In this document: positions 53,760 through 63,661 of the stretch, in pieces | Layout of the letters: the number at the start of each line of letters is the position of its first letter | Numbering within the stretch: position 1 is the first letter of the stretch | NCBI RefSeq assembly: GCF_013201035.1 | Contig: NZ_CP053707.1 | Location: 1,426,001 to 1,490,000 of the forward strand | DNA from: Arthrobacter sp. NEB 688 | GTDB taxonomy: Bacteria; Actinomycetota; Actinomycetes; Actinomycetales; Dermatophilaceae | Length of the DNA stretch: 64,000 nucleotides | Direction: 5' to 3' | Notes under the pieces: model-generated | Database searches by the model: none | Told to the model about the DNA's origin: nothing | Seen by the model: the letters and a program-made list of their open reading frames with translations, nothing else | Program-made: the position numbers and the translations under genes

Positions 53760-55937
53760 GTGCGCCGCATCCCTCGTCCTGTGCCACCCCACCGCGCGAC
53801 GCCGCGCCCGGGTGCCCGACCCCTCCGCCGCGTGACGCGGGCACGGGGGCTGCTCGCCGCGACGGGCGCCGCGGCGCTCCTCGCCGGGTCCCTCGTCGCC
53901 GCGGCGCCGGCCGCGACGGCGACCCCGGCGGCCGCGACGCCCACCGCCTCGGCCCCCGCGCTCGCGGCAGCGGCCCCGACCCTGGACGTGTCGACCGTCG
54001 CCACGGGGCTGACCATCCCTTGGGACGTCGCGTTCCTCCCGAGCGGCCAGATGGTCGTCACCGAACGTCCCGGGCGCATCCGGGTCTACGCCGACGGCGC
54101 GTCGGGCGCCGCCCTGCAGCGGACCGTCACCGTCCCCGCGGTGCGCTCCGTGGACGAGTCGGGGCTCATGGGGGTCGCGGTCGACGTCGACTTCCGCGAC
54201 CACCCCTACGTCTACGTCTGCGCGTCGCGGGACTACCCGGGCAGCAACGGCTGGGTCAACCAGCTCCTGCGCTACACGGTGTCCTCCGCGGGGTCGTGGT
54301 CCGGCCCCACGGTCCTGCGCAGCGGGATGGCGGCGAGCAACCGGCACAACGGCTGCTCCCTCGAGATGGACCAGAGCGGCTACCTCTGGCTGGGGATGGG
54401 CGACGCCGGTGTCGACGCGCTCGCCCAGGACCGGCGCAGCCCCAACGGCAAGATCCTGCGCCTGACCCGGACCGGGGGCGTGCCGTCGTCCAACCCCGTC
54501 ATCGCCGGGTCGCGCGACGCGGTGTGGTCGATGGGCCACCGCAACCCGCAGGGGATCGCGCTGCGTCCGGGGACGAGCGAGGTGTGGGAGGTCGAGCACG
54601 GGCCGAACACCGATGACGAGGTCAACCGGATCGTCGCCGGCGGCAACTACGGCTGGCCCTGCTACACCGGCGACGGCCGGCGCAACGCCACCTCGACGAG
54701 CTGCGGGGCGGCGAGCGCCTACCGCGCCCCGGCCTGGGCGTCCGGCACCCCGACCGTCGCCACCTCCGGCGCGGCCTTCGTCCACGGTGCCCAGTGGGCG
54801 GACTTCGCGGGCGACCTCTTCGTGCCGACGCTCAAGGAGAGCGAGCTGCGCCGCTTCGAGGTCGCCGGCTCGACCACGGCGACCCTCGCCCAGCGCCTCT
54901 ACGACGGCACCTACGGCCGGATGCGTGCCGCGGTGAGCGGCCCGGGCGGCGACCTCTACGTCACGACCTCGAACGGCACGGACGACCGCGTGCTGCGCGT
55001 CCGGCCGGCCACCGGGTCGGTCACCCGCGTCGGCGGCGCCGACCGCTACGCGGCGGCGGCCAACGTCAGTGCGACGACGTACCCCCGCGGGGCCACGGAG
55101 GTCTACGTCGCGAGCGGGCTCGTCTTCGCCGACGCCCTCGGCGCCGGGCCGGCCGCCGGGCGCGCCGGCGCGCCGCTCCTGCTCACCGACGACGACACCC
55201 TGCCCGACGTCACCCGCCAGGAGCTGCAGCGGCTGGCGCCGTCGCGGGTCACGGTCGTCGGCGGCCCCCCGACCGTGTCGGACGGCGTGCTCGCCGCCAT
55301 CCGCGACGCGGTCGGCGGCGCGACGGTCTCGCGGGTCGACGGCGACACCCGCTACGACGTCGCGGCCGCCGTCTCCCGCGCCGAGTACCCGTCGGGGGCG
55401 CGGACGGCGTTCGTCACCTCCGGCGAGGTCTTCACCGACGCGCTGTCCGCCGGTCCGGCCGCGGCGAAGCAGGACGCCCCGCTCCTGCTCGCCGGCCGCA
55501 GCACCCTGCCCGCCGCCACGGCCGCCGAGCTGCAGCGCCTGCGCCCGACCCGCATCTACGTCGTCGGCGGCACCCCGACGGTCGACGACACCGTCCTCGC
55601 CCGGCTGCGGACCTACGTGTCGGGCACCGGGTCCGGCGTGACGCGGCTCGCGGGCGCCGACCGCTACGAGGTCTCGCGCACGGTCGCCCGCACCTTCTGG
55701 TCCGACGCCGACGCCGTGGTCACCTCCGGCGAGGTGTTCCCCGACGGCCTGAGCGGTGGGGCGGCGGCCGCCGCGACCGGACGCCCGGTGCTGCTCACCG
55801 GCCGCGACCGGCTGCCCCCGGCCGTCGGGACCATCCTCCTGCGCCTGGCGACCGACCGGGTGACGGTCGTCGGCGGCACGCCGTCGGTCGGCTCCGGGGT
55901 CGAGTCGACCCTGCGGCGCCTCGTCGGCAGCCGCTGA
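53760..55937 (+). CDS. Secreted PQQ-type sugar dehydrogenase with three cell-wall-binding repeats
   Basis: 725 residues with a GTG start. A long signal region ends near residue 55. The glucose/sorbosone dehydrogenase propeller (about 75-415) follows, with IPWDVAFLPSGQMVVTERPG, GLMGVAVD, SMGHRNPQGIALRPG and EVEHGPNTDDEVN. Three cell-wall-binding type 2 repeats run from about 420 to 725, each starting G(A/D)xRY and ending VxVVGG-P-V. It would oxidise sugars at the cell surface while attached to the wall polymer. The cofactor is inferred from the family, and some members do not bind PQQ. Confidence 0.88.
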   Translation: MRRIPRPVPPHRATPRPGARPLRRVTRARGLLAATGAAALLAGSLVAAAPAATATPAAATPTASAPALAAAAPTLDVSTVATGLTIPWDVAFLPSGQMVVTERPGRIRVYADGASGAALQRTVTVPAVRSVDESGLMGVAVDVDFRDHPYVYVCASRDYPGSNGWVNQLLRYTVSSAGSWSGPTVLRSGMAASNRHNGCSLEMDQSGYLWLGMGDAGVDALAQDRRSPNGKILRLTRTGGVPSSNPVIAGSRDAVWSMGHRNPQGIALRPGTSEVWEVEHGPNTDDEVNRIVAGGNYGWPCYTGDGRRNATSTSCGAASAYRAPAWASGTPTVATSGAAFVHGAQWADFAGDLFVPTLKESELRRFEVAGSTTATLAQRLYDGTYGRMRAAVSGPGGDLYVTTSNGTDDRVLRVRPATGSVTRVGGADRYAAAANVSATTYPRGATEVYVASGLVFADALGAGPAAGRAGAPLLLTDDDTLPDVTRQELQRLAPSRVTVVGGPPTVSDGVLAAIRDAVGGATVSRVDGDTRYDVAAAVSRAEYPSGARTAFVTSGEVFTDALSAGPAAAKQDAPLLLAGRSTLPAATAAELQRLRPTRIYVVGGTPTVDDTVLARLRTYVSGTGSGVTRLAGADRYEVSRTVARTFWSDADAVVTSGEVFPDGLSGGAAAAATGRPVLLTGRDRLPPAVGTILLRLATDRVTVVGGTPSVGSGVESTLRRLVGSR

Positions 55938-55977
55938 CGCGGACGGGGTCACGGGCCGGCTGGCAGAATCGCGGCCC

Positions 55978-57708
55978 GTGACCCCCTCCAGCGCGCTCGC
56001 CACCGTCCTCGTCGACGAGCTCGTGCGCGGCGGGGTCCGGGAGGCGGTCCTCGCGCCGGGGTCGCGCTCGGCGCCGCTCGCCTACGCGCTGCTCGACGCC
56101 GACCGCGCCGGCCGGCTGCGGCTGCACGTGCGCGTCGACGAGCGCTCGGCCGGCTTCCTCGCGCTGGGGCTCGCCACGGCGAGCGGCCGACCCGTGCCTG
56201 TCGTCACGACCTCCGGCACCGCGGTGGCCAACCTCCACCCGGCCGTCCTCGAGGCCTCCCACACCGGTGTGCCGCTCGTCGTGGTCTCCGCCGACCGACC
56301 GCACGAGCTGCGGGGGAGCGGGGCGAACCAGACGACCCGCCAGCCGGGGATCTTCGCCGGGGCGGTGCGCTTCGAGGCCGACGTGCCTGCCCCCGACGTC
56401 GTCCCGGTACCGGGCGACGGCCGGGCTCCGTGGTGGCGCGCGACGGTCTGCCGGGCGCTGGCCGCGGCCACCGGGGCGACCGGCGGCGAGCCGGGACCCG
56501 TCCACCTCGACGTCGCCTTCCGCGACCCGCTGGCCCCCGGGCTCGACGACACCGCTCGGCTGCCCGAGCACCTCGATGGACGCCCGGACGGCGGCCCGTG
56601 GACCTCGGTGCGACCGACCGTCCCGGCTGCCCCCGGCGAGGGCATCGAGCACGTGGAGCGGACGCTCGTCGTCGTCGGGGACGCCGGGACCGCAGGTGGG
56701 GCGGAGGCCGTCGCCTGGGCGACCGCCCGCGGGTACCCCGTCGTCGCCGAGCCGTTCGCCGGGCCCTCGGCGCGGGCGGCGACGCTGCCGCACGGCCCGC
56801 TCCTGCTCACCGCCACCGGATGGCTCGACGCCCACCTGCCCGAGCGCGTCGTGGTCGTCGGCCGCGTCACCCTCGCCCGCCCGGTCGCCGCGCTGCTGCG
56901 CCACCCGGGGATGCGCGTCGAGGTCGTGCCGGGCTCGACCACCTGGGCCGACCCCTCGCACGTCGCGCACGCCGTCCACCCGTGGACCGCGCTCTCGGCC
57001 GAGGCGGACGACGCACCCGCCGAGCGCGGCGCCTGGGCGCGGGCCTGGGACGACGCCGGGCGCCGGCTCGCCGAAGGCGTTGCCGCGCAGGGGCTCCCGT
57101 GGCCGAGCGGCCTCGCCGTCGCGGCCACCGTCCACGACGCGCTGCCCGGGGACGGGGTGCTGGTCCTCGGCTCGTCCAACCCCGTCCGCGACCTCGACCT
57201 CGCGACGACCGGGCGCACCGGCGACCCGCACGGCGGCATCCGGGTGTACGCCAACCGCGGGCTGGCCGGCATCGACGGCATCGTCTCGACGGCGGCCGGC
57301 GTCGCCCTCGGGCTCGGCCGCCCGACCCACGCCCTCCTCGGCGACCTCACGCTCCTCCACGACACCAACGGGCTGCTCCTCGGCCCGGACGAGCCGCGCC
57401 CCGACCTCACCCTCGTCGTCGTCAACGACGACGGCGGCGGCATCTTCACCACCCTCGAGCACGGCTCGCCGGAGCGCGCCGCGTCGTTCGAGCGCGTCTT
57501 CGGGACGCCGACCGGCACCGACCTCGCGGCCCTCTGCCGCGCGCACGGCGTCGCTCACGAGGTCGTCACCGACCGCGCCACGCTCGCCGCCGCCGTCGCC
57601 CGTCGGCCCGAGGGCCTGCGGGTGATCGAGGTGCCGCTCGAGCGCTCGGGCCACCGCGGCGCCCACGCCGACCTGCGTGCGCTCGCGGCCCGCACCCTCG
57701 ACAGCTGA
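55978..57708 (+). CDS. menD: 2-succinyl-5-enolpyruvyl-6-hydroxy-3-cyclohexene-1-carboxylate synthase
   Basis: 576 residues with a GTG start. A ThDP enzyme: APGSRSAPLAYAL, the activating Glu in VDERSAGFLALG, GSGANQTTRQPGIF and the ThDP-Mg stretch GDLTLLHDTNGL with VVVNDDGGGIF. It joins isochorismate and 2-oxoglutarate, the first committed menaquinone step. menF, which supplies isochorismate, lies at 59501 on the other strand. Confidence 0.96.
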   Translation: MTPSSALATVLVDELVRGGVREAVLAPGSRSAPLAYALLDADRAGRLRLHVRVDERSAGFLALGLATASGRPVPVVTTSGTAVANLHPAVLEASHTGVPLVVVSADRPHELRGSGANQTTRQPGIFAGAVRFEADVPAPDVVPVPGDGRAPWWRATVCRALAAATGATGGEPGPVHLDVAFRDPLAPGLDDTARLPEHLDGRPDGGPWTSVRPTVPAAPGEGIEHVERTLVVVGDAGTAGGAEAVAWATARGYPVVAEPFAGPSARAATLPHGPLLLTATGWLDAHLPERVVVVGRVTLARPVAALLRHPGMRVEVVPGSTTWADPSHVAHAVHPWTALSAEADDAPAERGAWARAWDDAGRRLAEGVAAQGLPWPSGLAVAATVHDALPGDGVLVLGSSNPVRDLDLATTGRTGDPHGGIRVYANRGLAGIDGIVSTAAGVALGLGRPTHALLGDLTLLHDTNGLLLGPDEPRPDLTLVVVNDDGGGIFTTLEHGSPERAASFERVFGTPTGTDLAALCRAHGVAHEVVTDRATLAAAVARRPEGLRVIEVPLERSGHRGAHADLRALAARTLDS

Positions 57709-57754
57709 CGGGGCCCGATTCGGCCACGGCGCCCGCGGTTGCGAGAATCGACCC

Positions 57755-58990
57755 GTGCCGACCACCCCCACCCGTACCGACGTCCTCGTCGTCGGCGCCG
57801 GCCCCGCCGGAGCCTCCGCCGCCGCCTGGGCCGCGCGCGCCGGCCGTGACGTCGTCCTCGCCGACGCCGCCACCTTCCCGCGCGACAAGACCTGCGGCGA
57901 CGGCCTGACCCCGCGCGCGGTGGCCGAGCTCGACCGGCTCGGCCTCGGCGACTGGGTGCGCTCGCACACGGTCAACCAGGGCCTGCGCGCGCACGGCTTC
58001 GGCCAGACGCTGCACCTGCCGTGGCCCGGGGGCACGCTGCCGTCGCACGGCTCGGCCGTGCCCCGCACCGAGCTCGACGCCCGCATCCGCGAGTCCGCGC
58101 TCGAGTCCGGGGCGACCGGTGTCGAGGGCGCCAAGGCGGTCGACGCGACGCTCGAGGGCGGCCGCGTCCGGTCGGTCACCTTCCGCCGCGACGACGGCAG
58201 CACCCACGAGATCGAGTGCGAGCGGCTCGTCGTCGCCGACGGTGTGCGCTCCGGCCTCGGCAAGGTCCTCGGCCGCGAGTGGCACAAGGACACCGTCTAC
58301 GCCGTCGCGGGCCGCTGCTACGTCGACTCCGACCGCGCCGACGACCCGTGGATCTCCAGCCACCTCGAGCTGCGCGGCGACGCCGGCGAGGCCCTGCCGG
58401 GCTACGGCTGGATCTTCCCGCTCGGCGGCGGCCAGGTGAACGTCGGCGTCGGGACGCTGGCCACGACCCGCCGCCCGGCGGAGGTCGCCATCAAGCCGCT
58501 CATGCGCCGGTACACCGACGAGCGCCGGGCCGACTTCGGGCTGACCGGCGAGCAGCGGATGCCGACGAGCGCGCTGCTGCCGATGGGCGGCGCGGTGTCG
58601 AACGTCGCCGGCGCGAACTGGGCGCTCGTCGGCGACGCCGCCGCGTGCGTCAACCCGCTCAACGGCGAGGGCATCGACTACGGCCTCGAGACCGGCCGGC
58701 TCGCCGCGCTGCACCTCGACGACGACCTCGCCACCGTGTGGCCCGCGCTCCTGCGCGACCACTACGGCGAGGCGTTCTCGGTCGCGCGCCGGATGGCGGC
58801 GATCTTCACCGTGCCGCGCACACTCGCCGCGCTCGGCCCGGTCGGGATGCGCAGCGACTGGCTGATGACGCTCGCGCTGCGCTGGATGGGCAACCTCATC
58901 ACCGACGAGGACCGCGACGCCTCCGCGCGCATCTGGCGCTGGGCCGGCCGGCGCTCGGTCTCCCTCGACGCCCGCCCGCCCTTCACCTGA
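57755..58990 (+). CDS. menJ: Geranylgeranyl reductase-family flavoprotein (menaquinone reductase MenJ-like)
   Basis: 411 residues from the GTG at 57755. FAD motif VLVVGAGPAGASAAAWAARAG, the CGDGLTPRAV loop, YGWIFPLGGG (the YxWxFP signature of the family) and the second FAD stretch LVGDAAACVNPLNGEGIDYG are all present. In mycobacteria the neighbour-conserved Rv0561c (MenJ) saturates one isoprene unit of menaquinone. The place between menD and menF supports that role here. Confidence 0.9.
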   Translation: MPTTPTRTDVLVVGAGPAGASAAAWAARAGRDVVLADAATFPRDKTCGDGLTPRAVAELDRLGLGDWVRSHTVNQGLRAHGFGQTLHLPWPGGTLPSHGSAVPRTELDARIRESALESGATGVEGAKAVDATLEGGRVRSVTFRRDDGSTHEIECERLVVADGVRSGLGKVLGREWHKDTVYAVAGRCYVDSDRADDPWISSHLELRGDAGEALPGYGWIFPLGGGQVNVGVGTLATTRRPAEVAIKPLMRRYTDERRADFGLTGEQRMPTSALLPMGGAVSNVAGANWALVGDAAACVNPLNGEGIDYGLETGRLAALHLDDDLATVWPALLRDHYGEAFSVARRMAAIFTVPRTLAALGPVGMRSDWLMTLALRWMGNLITDEDRDASARIWRWAGRRSVSLDARPPFT

Positions 58991-58999
58991 CCGACCCCG

Positions 59000-59135
59000 A
59001 CCCGCGGAAACCCCGCACGGGCCGGGTGTCTCTGTCCGCTGCTACCCCGGACGACGAAAACCCCGCACGTGCGGGGATATCGCTGTCCGTCGGCGGTCCC
59101 GACCGCGATAAGCCCGCACGTGCCGGGTCAGCGTC
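59000..59135. repeat. Family 2 CACGTG-centred repeats (3 degenerate copies)
   Basis: Copies are centred at about 59018, 59068 and 59119, with a 50-51 bp pitch. The last two keep the CCGCACGTG core, and the third reads GCGATAAGCCCGCACG on its left arm. They match the array at 33695-33940 and run directly into the family 1 cluster at 59155. Both fill the gap between the convergent menJ and menF genes. Confidence 0.78.
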
Positions 59136-59154
59136 GTCGGGTGTCGGGGCCGGT

Positions 59155-59470
59155 GTGCATCAATCGACACTTTCGTCAGTTGCTGCACGGTCCGGAGCCG
59201 TCGGCGTGCATCATTCGACGCTTTCGACGATTGGTGCACAGCTCGGGCCGGCGCCCGGTGCCGGTCGGCGTGCATCAATCGACACTTTCGTCAGTTCCTG
59301 CACGGTCCGGAGCCGTCGGCGTGCATCGATCGACGCTTTCGACGATTGGTGCACACCTCGGGCCGGCGCCCGGGGCCGGTCGGCGTGCATCAGTCGACAC
59401 TTTCGTCAGTTCCTGCACGGTCGGGGGCCGGTCGGTGTGCATCATTCGACGCTTTCGACGACTGGTGCAC
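59155..59470. repeat. Family 1 hairpin repeats, cluster C (6 copies, 115-bp super-repeat)
   Basis: 34-bp units lie at 59155, 59206, 59270, 59321, 59385 and 59437. Two subtypes alternate: one ends CGTCAGTT then CTGCAC, the other is the symmetric hairpin ending CGACGATTGGTGCAC. Together they form a 115-bp tandem super-unit repeated three times, with steps of 51 and 64 bp. No gene is supported between 58991 and 59500. Confidence 0.9.
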
Positions 59471-59500
59471 GCCCGGCCGCGTCGTCCTTGGCCGCCGGCC

Positions 59501-60820
59501 TCAGGGGGCGTCGGCGGTCAGGGCGTCGCGCATCGGCACGAGCTTGGCCGACGACTCGGCGAGCTCGTCGTCCGGGTCCGACCCCGCGACGATGCCGCAG
59601 CCGGCGAACAGCCGCATCCGCGAGGCGTCGTCGCGGTCGACCGCGCCGCACCGCAGGGCGATGCCCCACTCGCCGTCGCCCGCGGCGTCGATCCAGCCGA
59701 CCGGGCCGGCGTAGCGCCCGCGGTCCATGTGCTCGAGCTCGGTGATGACCGCGTCGGCCTCGGCCCGCGGCGTGCCGCAGACCGCCGCCGAGGGGTGCAG
59801 CGACGCGGCCAGCGTCAGCGACGAGGTGTCGTCGACGAGCACCCCGGCCACGTCGGTGGCCAGGTGCATGACGTTGGACAGGTGCAGGACGAAGGGCGCC
59901 TCGGGCACGTTCATCGACGAACAGTGCGGCGCCAGCGCGTCGGCGACCGACCGGACGGCGTACTCGTGCTCCTCGAGGTCCTTCGACGAGCGCGCGAGCG
60001 ACGCCGCGAGCGCGAGGTCGTGGGCATCGTCACCGGTGGGCCGGATGGTGCCCGCGAGCACCCGGGAGGTCACGAGACCCTTCTCGCGGCGCACGAGCAG
60101 CTCGGGCGTCGCGCCGACGAGGCCGTCGACGGCGAAGACCCACGTCGTGTCGTAGCGCTCGGCGAGCCGGTGCAGCAGCCAGCGCACGTCGAGCGGGGAG
60201 CGGGTCGTCACCCCGAGGTCGCGGGCGAGCACGACCTTGTCGAGCGCCCCGGCGGTGATCCGCCCGACGGCGGTCGCGACGGCCGCGGCCCAGTCGGTGG
60301 GGGTCAGGGCGCCGTCGGAGAAGGCGACGTCGACCGGGCGCTCCGGTGCCGGCTGCGGGGCGACCTCCGCGGACCCGGGGACGGCGGCGCCGGCGCTCAT
60401 CGTCGTCAGCCAGGCGACGTCGCCCCGGCGCCCGACGACGACCTCCGGGACGACGAGCGTCCCACCCTCGGCCGAGTCGGCGGCGTAGGCGACGGACCCG
60501 AAGGCCACGGGCCCGGTGCCGGGCAGGTCGACCTCGTCGCGGACGACGGCGCCGGCGACGAGCCCGCTCCACCACCGCTCGAGCTCGGCGAAGCGCTCGG
60601 GCCCGGCGGCGACGTGCGCGGCGGCGCGCCCCCAGCCGACCAGGCCCTCGCCGCGGCGCACCCACGAGCATGCGTGGGTGGGGCCGCCGGCGGGGAGGAC
60701 GGCCAGCAGGTCCGCGGCGAGCGCGGGGTCGAGCGGCACGGTGCGGGCCACGAGGGGGGCCGCGGGGGCGTGCGCCGCCGGTGCGGTGGGGGCCGGCCGG
60801 CCCGCGGGGAGCGAGGTCAT
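59501..60820 (-). CDS. menF: Isochorismate synthase
   Basis: 439 residues from the ATG at 60820. The chorismate-utilising enzyme fold is in the C-terminal two thirds: the catalytic base region [32 protein letters not shown], the HL motif region [13 protein letters not shown], and the metal site [11 protein letters not shown] with [19 protein letters not shown]. It makes isochorismate for MenD. An Ala/Pro-rich N-terminus precedes the domain. EntC-type use for siderophores is possible, but the neighbours favour menaquinone. Confidence 0.92.
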   Translation of the reverse strand: MTSLPAGRPAPTAPAAHAPAAPLVARTVPLDPALAADLLAVLPAGGPTHACSWVRRGEGLVGWGRAAAHVAAGPERFAELERWWSGLVAGAVVRDEVDLPGTGPVAFGSVAYAADSAEGGTLVVPEVVVGRRGDVAWLTTMSAGAAVPGSAEVAPQPAPERPVDVAFSDGALTPTDWAAAVATAVGRITAGALDKVVLARDLGVTTRSPLDVRWLLHRLAERYDTTWVFAVDGLVGATPELLVRREKGLVTSRVLAGTIRPTGDDAHDLALAASLARSSKDLEEHEYAVRSVADALAPHCSSMNVPEAPFVLHLSNVMHLATDVAGVLVDDTSSLTLAASLHPSAAVCGTPRAEADAVITELEHMDRGRYAGPVGWIDAAGDGEWGIALRCGAVDRDDASRMRLFAGCGIVAGSDPDDELAESSAKLVPMRDALTADAP

Positions 60821-60880
60821 CAGCAGACAACGATACGGCGCCGTGCAGGGCCCTCCGGCATCGGTGGGAGGATGGCCACC

Positions 60881-61585
60881 ATGTCCCGCGCCTCCCTCGA
60901 GAAGGACCCCCGCGACGTCGCGTCGATGTTCGACGACGTCGCCGACCGCTACGACGTCACGAACGACGTGCTCTCCCTCGGCCAGGACCGCCTGTGGCGC
61001 CGCGCCGTCGTCGCCGCGTGCGACGCCCGCCCGGGCCAGCGCGTCCTCGACATCGCCGCGGGCACCGGCACGAGCAGCGAGCCGTTCGCCGACTCCGGCG
61101 TCGACGTCGTCCCGGCCGACTTCTCCCTCGGGATGCTCCGCGTCGGCCACCGCCGCCGCTCCGACCTCGGGTTCACGGCCGCGGACGCGATGCGCCTGCC
61201 CTTCGCCGACGACTCCTTCGACGTCGTGACGATGAGCTTCGGCCTGCGCAACGTCGCCGACCCCGCGCTGGCCCTGGAGGAGTTCCTCCGGGTGACGAAG
61301 CCGGGCGGGCGGCTCGTCGTCTGCGAGTTCAGCAGCCCGACGAACAAGGCCTTCCGCCGCGTCTACTCGACCTACCTCATGGGCTCGCTGCCGCGCATCG
61401 CCCGGGCGGTCAGCTCCAACCCCGACTCCTACGTCTACCTCGCCGAGTCGATCCAGGCCTGGCCCGACCAGCGCGGCCTCGCCGAGAAGGTCTCCGCGGC
61501 CGGCTGGAGCGGCGTCCAGTGGCGCGACCTGAGCGGCGGGATCGTCGCCCTCCACCGCGCCACGAAGCCCGTCGTCGAGGGTTAG
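60881..61585 (+). CDS. menG: Demethylmenaquinone methyltransferase
   Basis: 234 residues. Of two in-frame ATGs, 60881 lies 9 bases after a GGGAGG ribosome-binding site, while 60872 abuts it, so I choose 60881. The UbiE/MenG signature is present: [25 protein letters not shown] (in parts), SAM loop [14 protein letters not shown], and [15 protein letters not shown]. It carries out the last step of menaquinone synthesis. It is divergent from menF. Confidence 0.95.
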   Translation: MSRASLEKDPRDVASMFDDVADRYDVTNDVLSLGQDRLWRRAVVAACDARPGQRVLDIAAGTGTSSEPFADSGVDVVPADFSLGMLRVGHRRRSDLGFTAADAMRLPFADDSFDVVTMSFGLRNVADPALALEEFLRVTKPGGRLVVCEFSSPTNKAFRRVYSTYLMGSLPRIARAVSSNPDSYVYLAESIQAWPDQRGLAEKVSAAGWSGVQWRDLSGGIVALHRATKPVVEG

Positions 61586-61634
61586 GCATACCTCAGTGCG
61601 TGCCCTCCGGGGCGCGTCCTAGACTTCCGACCGT

Positions 61635-61652
61635 TCGTGAACACGTTCACAA
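61635..61652 (+). promoter_or_regulatory. Rex-like operator in front of the nuo operon
   Basis: TCGTGAACACGTTCACAA differs from the Rex consensus (TTGTGAA-n4-TTCACAA) at one base. Its core GTGAACACGTTCAC is a perfect palindrome. It lies 180 bp before nuoA. A possible -10 TAGACT is at 61620-61625, placing the operator at about the transcription start. Control of nuo by Rex is known in Streptomyces. Confidence 0.8.
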
Positions 61653-61831
61653 GCATCCGAGGGACCCGTGACCTGCACAGACCGCGCGCCGCGACGCGCC
61701 GCGACCGGGGGCGTGACGCCCCTGGGTGCGCCGTCGGCCATCGCCCCTAGGATGGCCGGGACGCCGAGTGCGGCCCCGGCGCCCGTCGACCACCCGTCGC
61801 ACCCGAGCAGCGAAAGGGGAGTTCGCCCGCG

Positions 61832-62194
61832 ATGAGCAACCCCTACGTCCCCCTCCTCATCCTCCTGGCGCTCGGCTTCGGCTTCGCGGCGCTGTCGGTG
61901 GGGACGAGCCTCGTCGTCGGCCCGAAGCGCTACAACCGCGCGAAGCTCGAGGCCTACGAGTGCGGCATCCAGCCGACGCCCCGCGCCGCCGGTGGCGGTC
62001 GCGTGCCGATCAAGTACTTCCTGACCGCGATGCTCTTCATCATCTTCGACATCGAGTCGGTCTTCCTCTACCCGTTCGCCGTGGCCTTCGACCAGCTGGG
62101 GCTCTTCGCCCTCGTCGAGATGGTCCTGTTCATCCTCACGGTGTTCGTCGCCTACGCCTACGTCTGGAAGCGGGGCGGTCTCGAATGGGACTGA
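61832..62194 (+). CDS. nuoA: NADH-quinone oxidoreductase subunit A
   Basis: 120 residues with three membrane segments. The conserved [23 protein letters not shown] region and the acidic [13 protein letters not shown] helix are present (shown here as separate stretches in the protein from about 42 and 72). It is the small membrane subunit of complex I at the junction with the peripheral arm. An AAAGGGGAG ribosome-binding site precedes the ATG. Confidence 0.96.
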   Translation: MSNPYVPLLILLALGFGFAALSVGTSLVVGPKRYNRAKLEAYECGIQPTPRAAGGGRVPIKYFLTAMLFIIFDIESVFLYPFAVAFDQLGLFALVEMVLFILTVFVAYAYVWKRGGLEWD

Positions 62195-62234
62195 CCACCG
62201 CCCGCACCACCGTCAACACCGCCGAGGAGGCGTG

Positions 62235-62834
62235 ATGGGACTCGAGGAGAAGCTGCCCGCAGGGTTCGTCCTGACGACGCTCGAGAACGTCGTCGGATAC
62301 ATGCGCAAGGCCTCGATCTGGCCGGCGACCTTCGGGCTCGCCTGCTGCGCGATCGAGATGATGGCCGTCGGCACGCCCGACTACGACATCGCCCGCTTCG
62401 GCATGGAGCGGTTCTCGGCCACGCCGCGCCAGGCCGACCTGATGATCGTCGCCGGCCGGGTCAGCCAGAAGATGGCGCCCGTCGTCCGGCAGGTCTACGA
62501 CCAGATGCCCAACCCCAAGTGGGTCATCTCGATGGGCGTCTGCGCGTCCTCGGGCGGCATGTTCAACAACTACGCCATCGTCCAGGGCGTCGACCACGTC
62601 ATCCCGGTCGACATCTACCTGCCGGGCTGCCCGCCGCGCCCCGAGATGCTGCTCAACGCGATCATCGAGCTCCACGAGCAGATCCAGAACAGCAAGCTCG
62701 GCGTCAACCGCGTCGCCGCCGCCCGCGCCGCCGAGGAGGCCGCCCTGCGCGCCACCCCGACCTCGCTCATGGCGCCGACCCACGACCACCTCGCGCACCT
62801 CGCGGCGCCGGCCGGGAAGAACCTCCTCGGATGA
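62235..62834 (+). CDS. nuoB: NADH-quinone oxidoreductase subunit B
   Basis: 199 residues from the ATG at 62235. The ligands of the terminal N2 iron-sulfur cluster are Cys37, Cys38 ([10 protein letters not shown]), Cys103 (MGVCASSGG) and Cys132 (LPGCPPRPE), all present. The C-terminus is extended by about 30 residues compared with E. coli NuoB. It overlaps nuoC by 4 bp. Confidence 0.97.
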   Translation: MGLEEKLPAGFVLTTLENVVGYMRKASIWPATFGLACCAIEMMAVGTPDYDIARFGMERFSATPRQADLMIVAGRVSQKMAPVVRQVYDQMPNPKWVISMGVCASSGGMFNNYAIVQGVDHVIPVDIYLPGCPPRPEMLLNAIIELHEQIQNSKLGVNRVAAARAAEEAALRATPTSLMAPTHDHLAHLAAPAGKNLLG

Positions 62835-63661
62835 GCGACGCCCAGGACCCCAAGCACCTCGAGAGCGGCGAGGGCGCCCCGGTGCCCGACAAGGCCCTCG
62901 ACACGGCGGCCACCCGCACCGACGACGACCCGCGCTCGTCCGACACCGCGCAGCACACCGGCGGCGGTCGTGTCGTCGAGCTCGCCGGGGCCGACTCCGA
63001 GCCGGTGCAGATCGGCGAGCGGCGCGGCATGTTCGGCGCGACCCGCGGCCAGGACACGACCGGCTACGGCGGCCTCGTCACCCCGACGCTGCTGCCCGGC
63101 GCCTCGCCGCGCCCCTACGGCGGCTACTACGACGAGGTCGCCGACCTGCTCGGCACCGCCCTCGAGGCCGGCCCCGGTCTCGGTGCGGCGCTCGAGAAGG
63201 TCGTCGTCGACCGCGGCGAGATGACCGTCTTCGTGCGGCGCGAGCACCTCCTCGAGGTCGCCCGCGTCCTGCGCGACCACCCGGGCCTGCGCTTCGAGAT
63301 GTGCATGGGCGCCTCGGGAGTGCACTACCCGGGCGAGACCGGCCGCGAGCTGCACGTCGTGTACCCGCTCCTGTCGATCACGCACGGCAGCCGCCGGATC
63401 CGCCTCGAGGTCACCTGCCCCGACGCCGACGCGCACGTGCCCTCGCTCGTGAGCATCTGGCCGGGCAACGACTGGCACGAGCGCGAGACCTGGGACATGT
63501 TCGGGATCGAGTTCGACGGCCACCCCGCGCTGACCCGCATCCTCATGCCCGACGACTGGCCGGGCCACCCGCAGCGCAAGGACTACCCCCTCGGCGGCAT
63601 CCCCGTCGAGTACAAGGGCGGCACCGTCCCGCCGCCGGACCAGCGGAGGGCGTACAGCTGA
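62831..63661 (+). CDS. nuoC: NADH-quinone oxidoreductase subunit C
   Basis: 276 residues. The NuoC/30-kDa domain occupies about residues 110-255, with [20 protein letters not shown] in parts, [19 protein letters not shown] and KDYPLGG. An N-terminal polar extension of about 80 residues is usual in actinobacteria. It is separate from NuoD, unlike the fused E. coli NuoCD. The stop overlaps the nuoD start by one base. Confidence 0.96.
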   Translation: MSDAQDPKHLESGEGAPVPDKALDTAATRTDDDPRSSDTAQHTGGGRVVELAGADSEPVQIGERRGMFGATRGQDTTGYGGLVTPTLLPGASPRPYGGYYDEVADLLGTALEAGPGLGAALEKVVVDRGEMTVFVRREHLLEVARVLRDHPGLRFEMCMGASGVHYPGETGRELHVVYPLLSITHGSRRIRLEVTCPDADAHVPSLVSIWPGNDWHERETWDMFGIEFDGHPALTRILMPDDWPGHPQRKDYPLGGIPVEYKGGTVPPPDQRRAYS

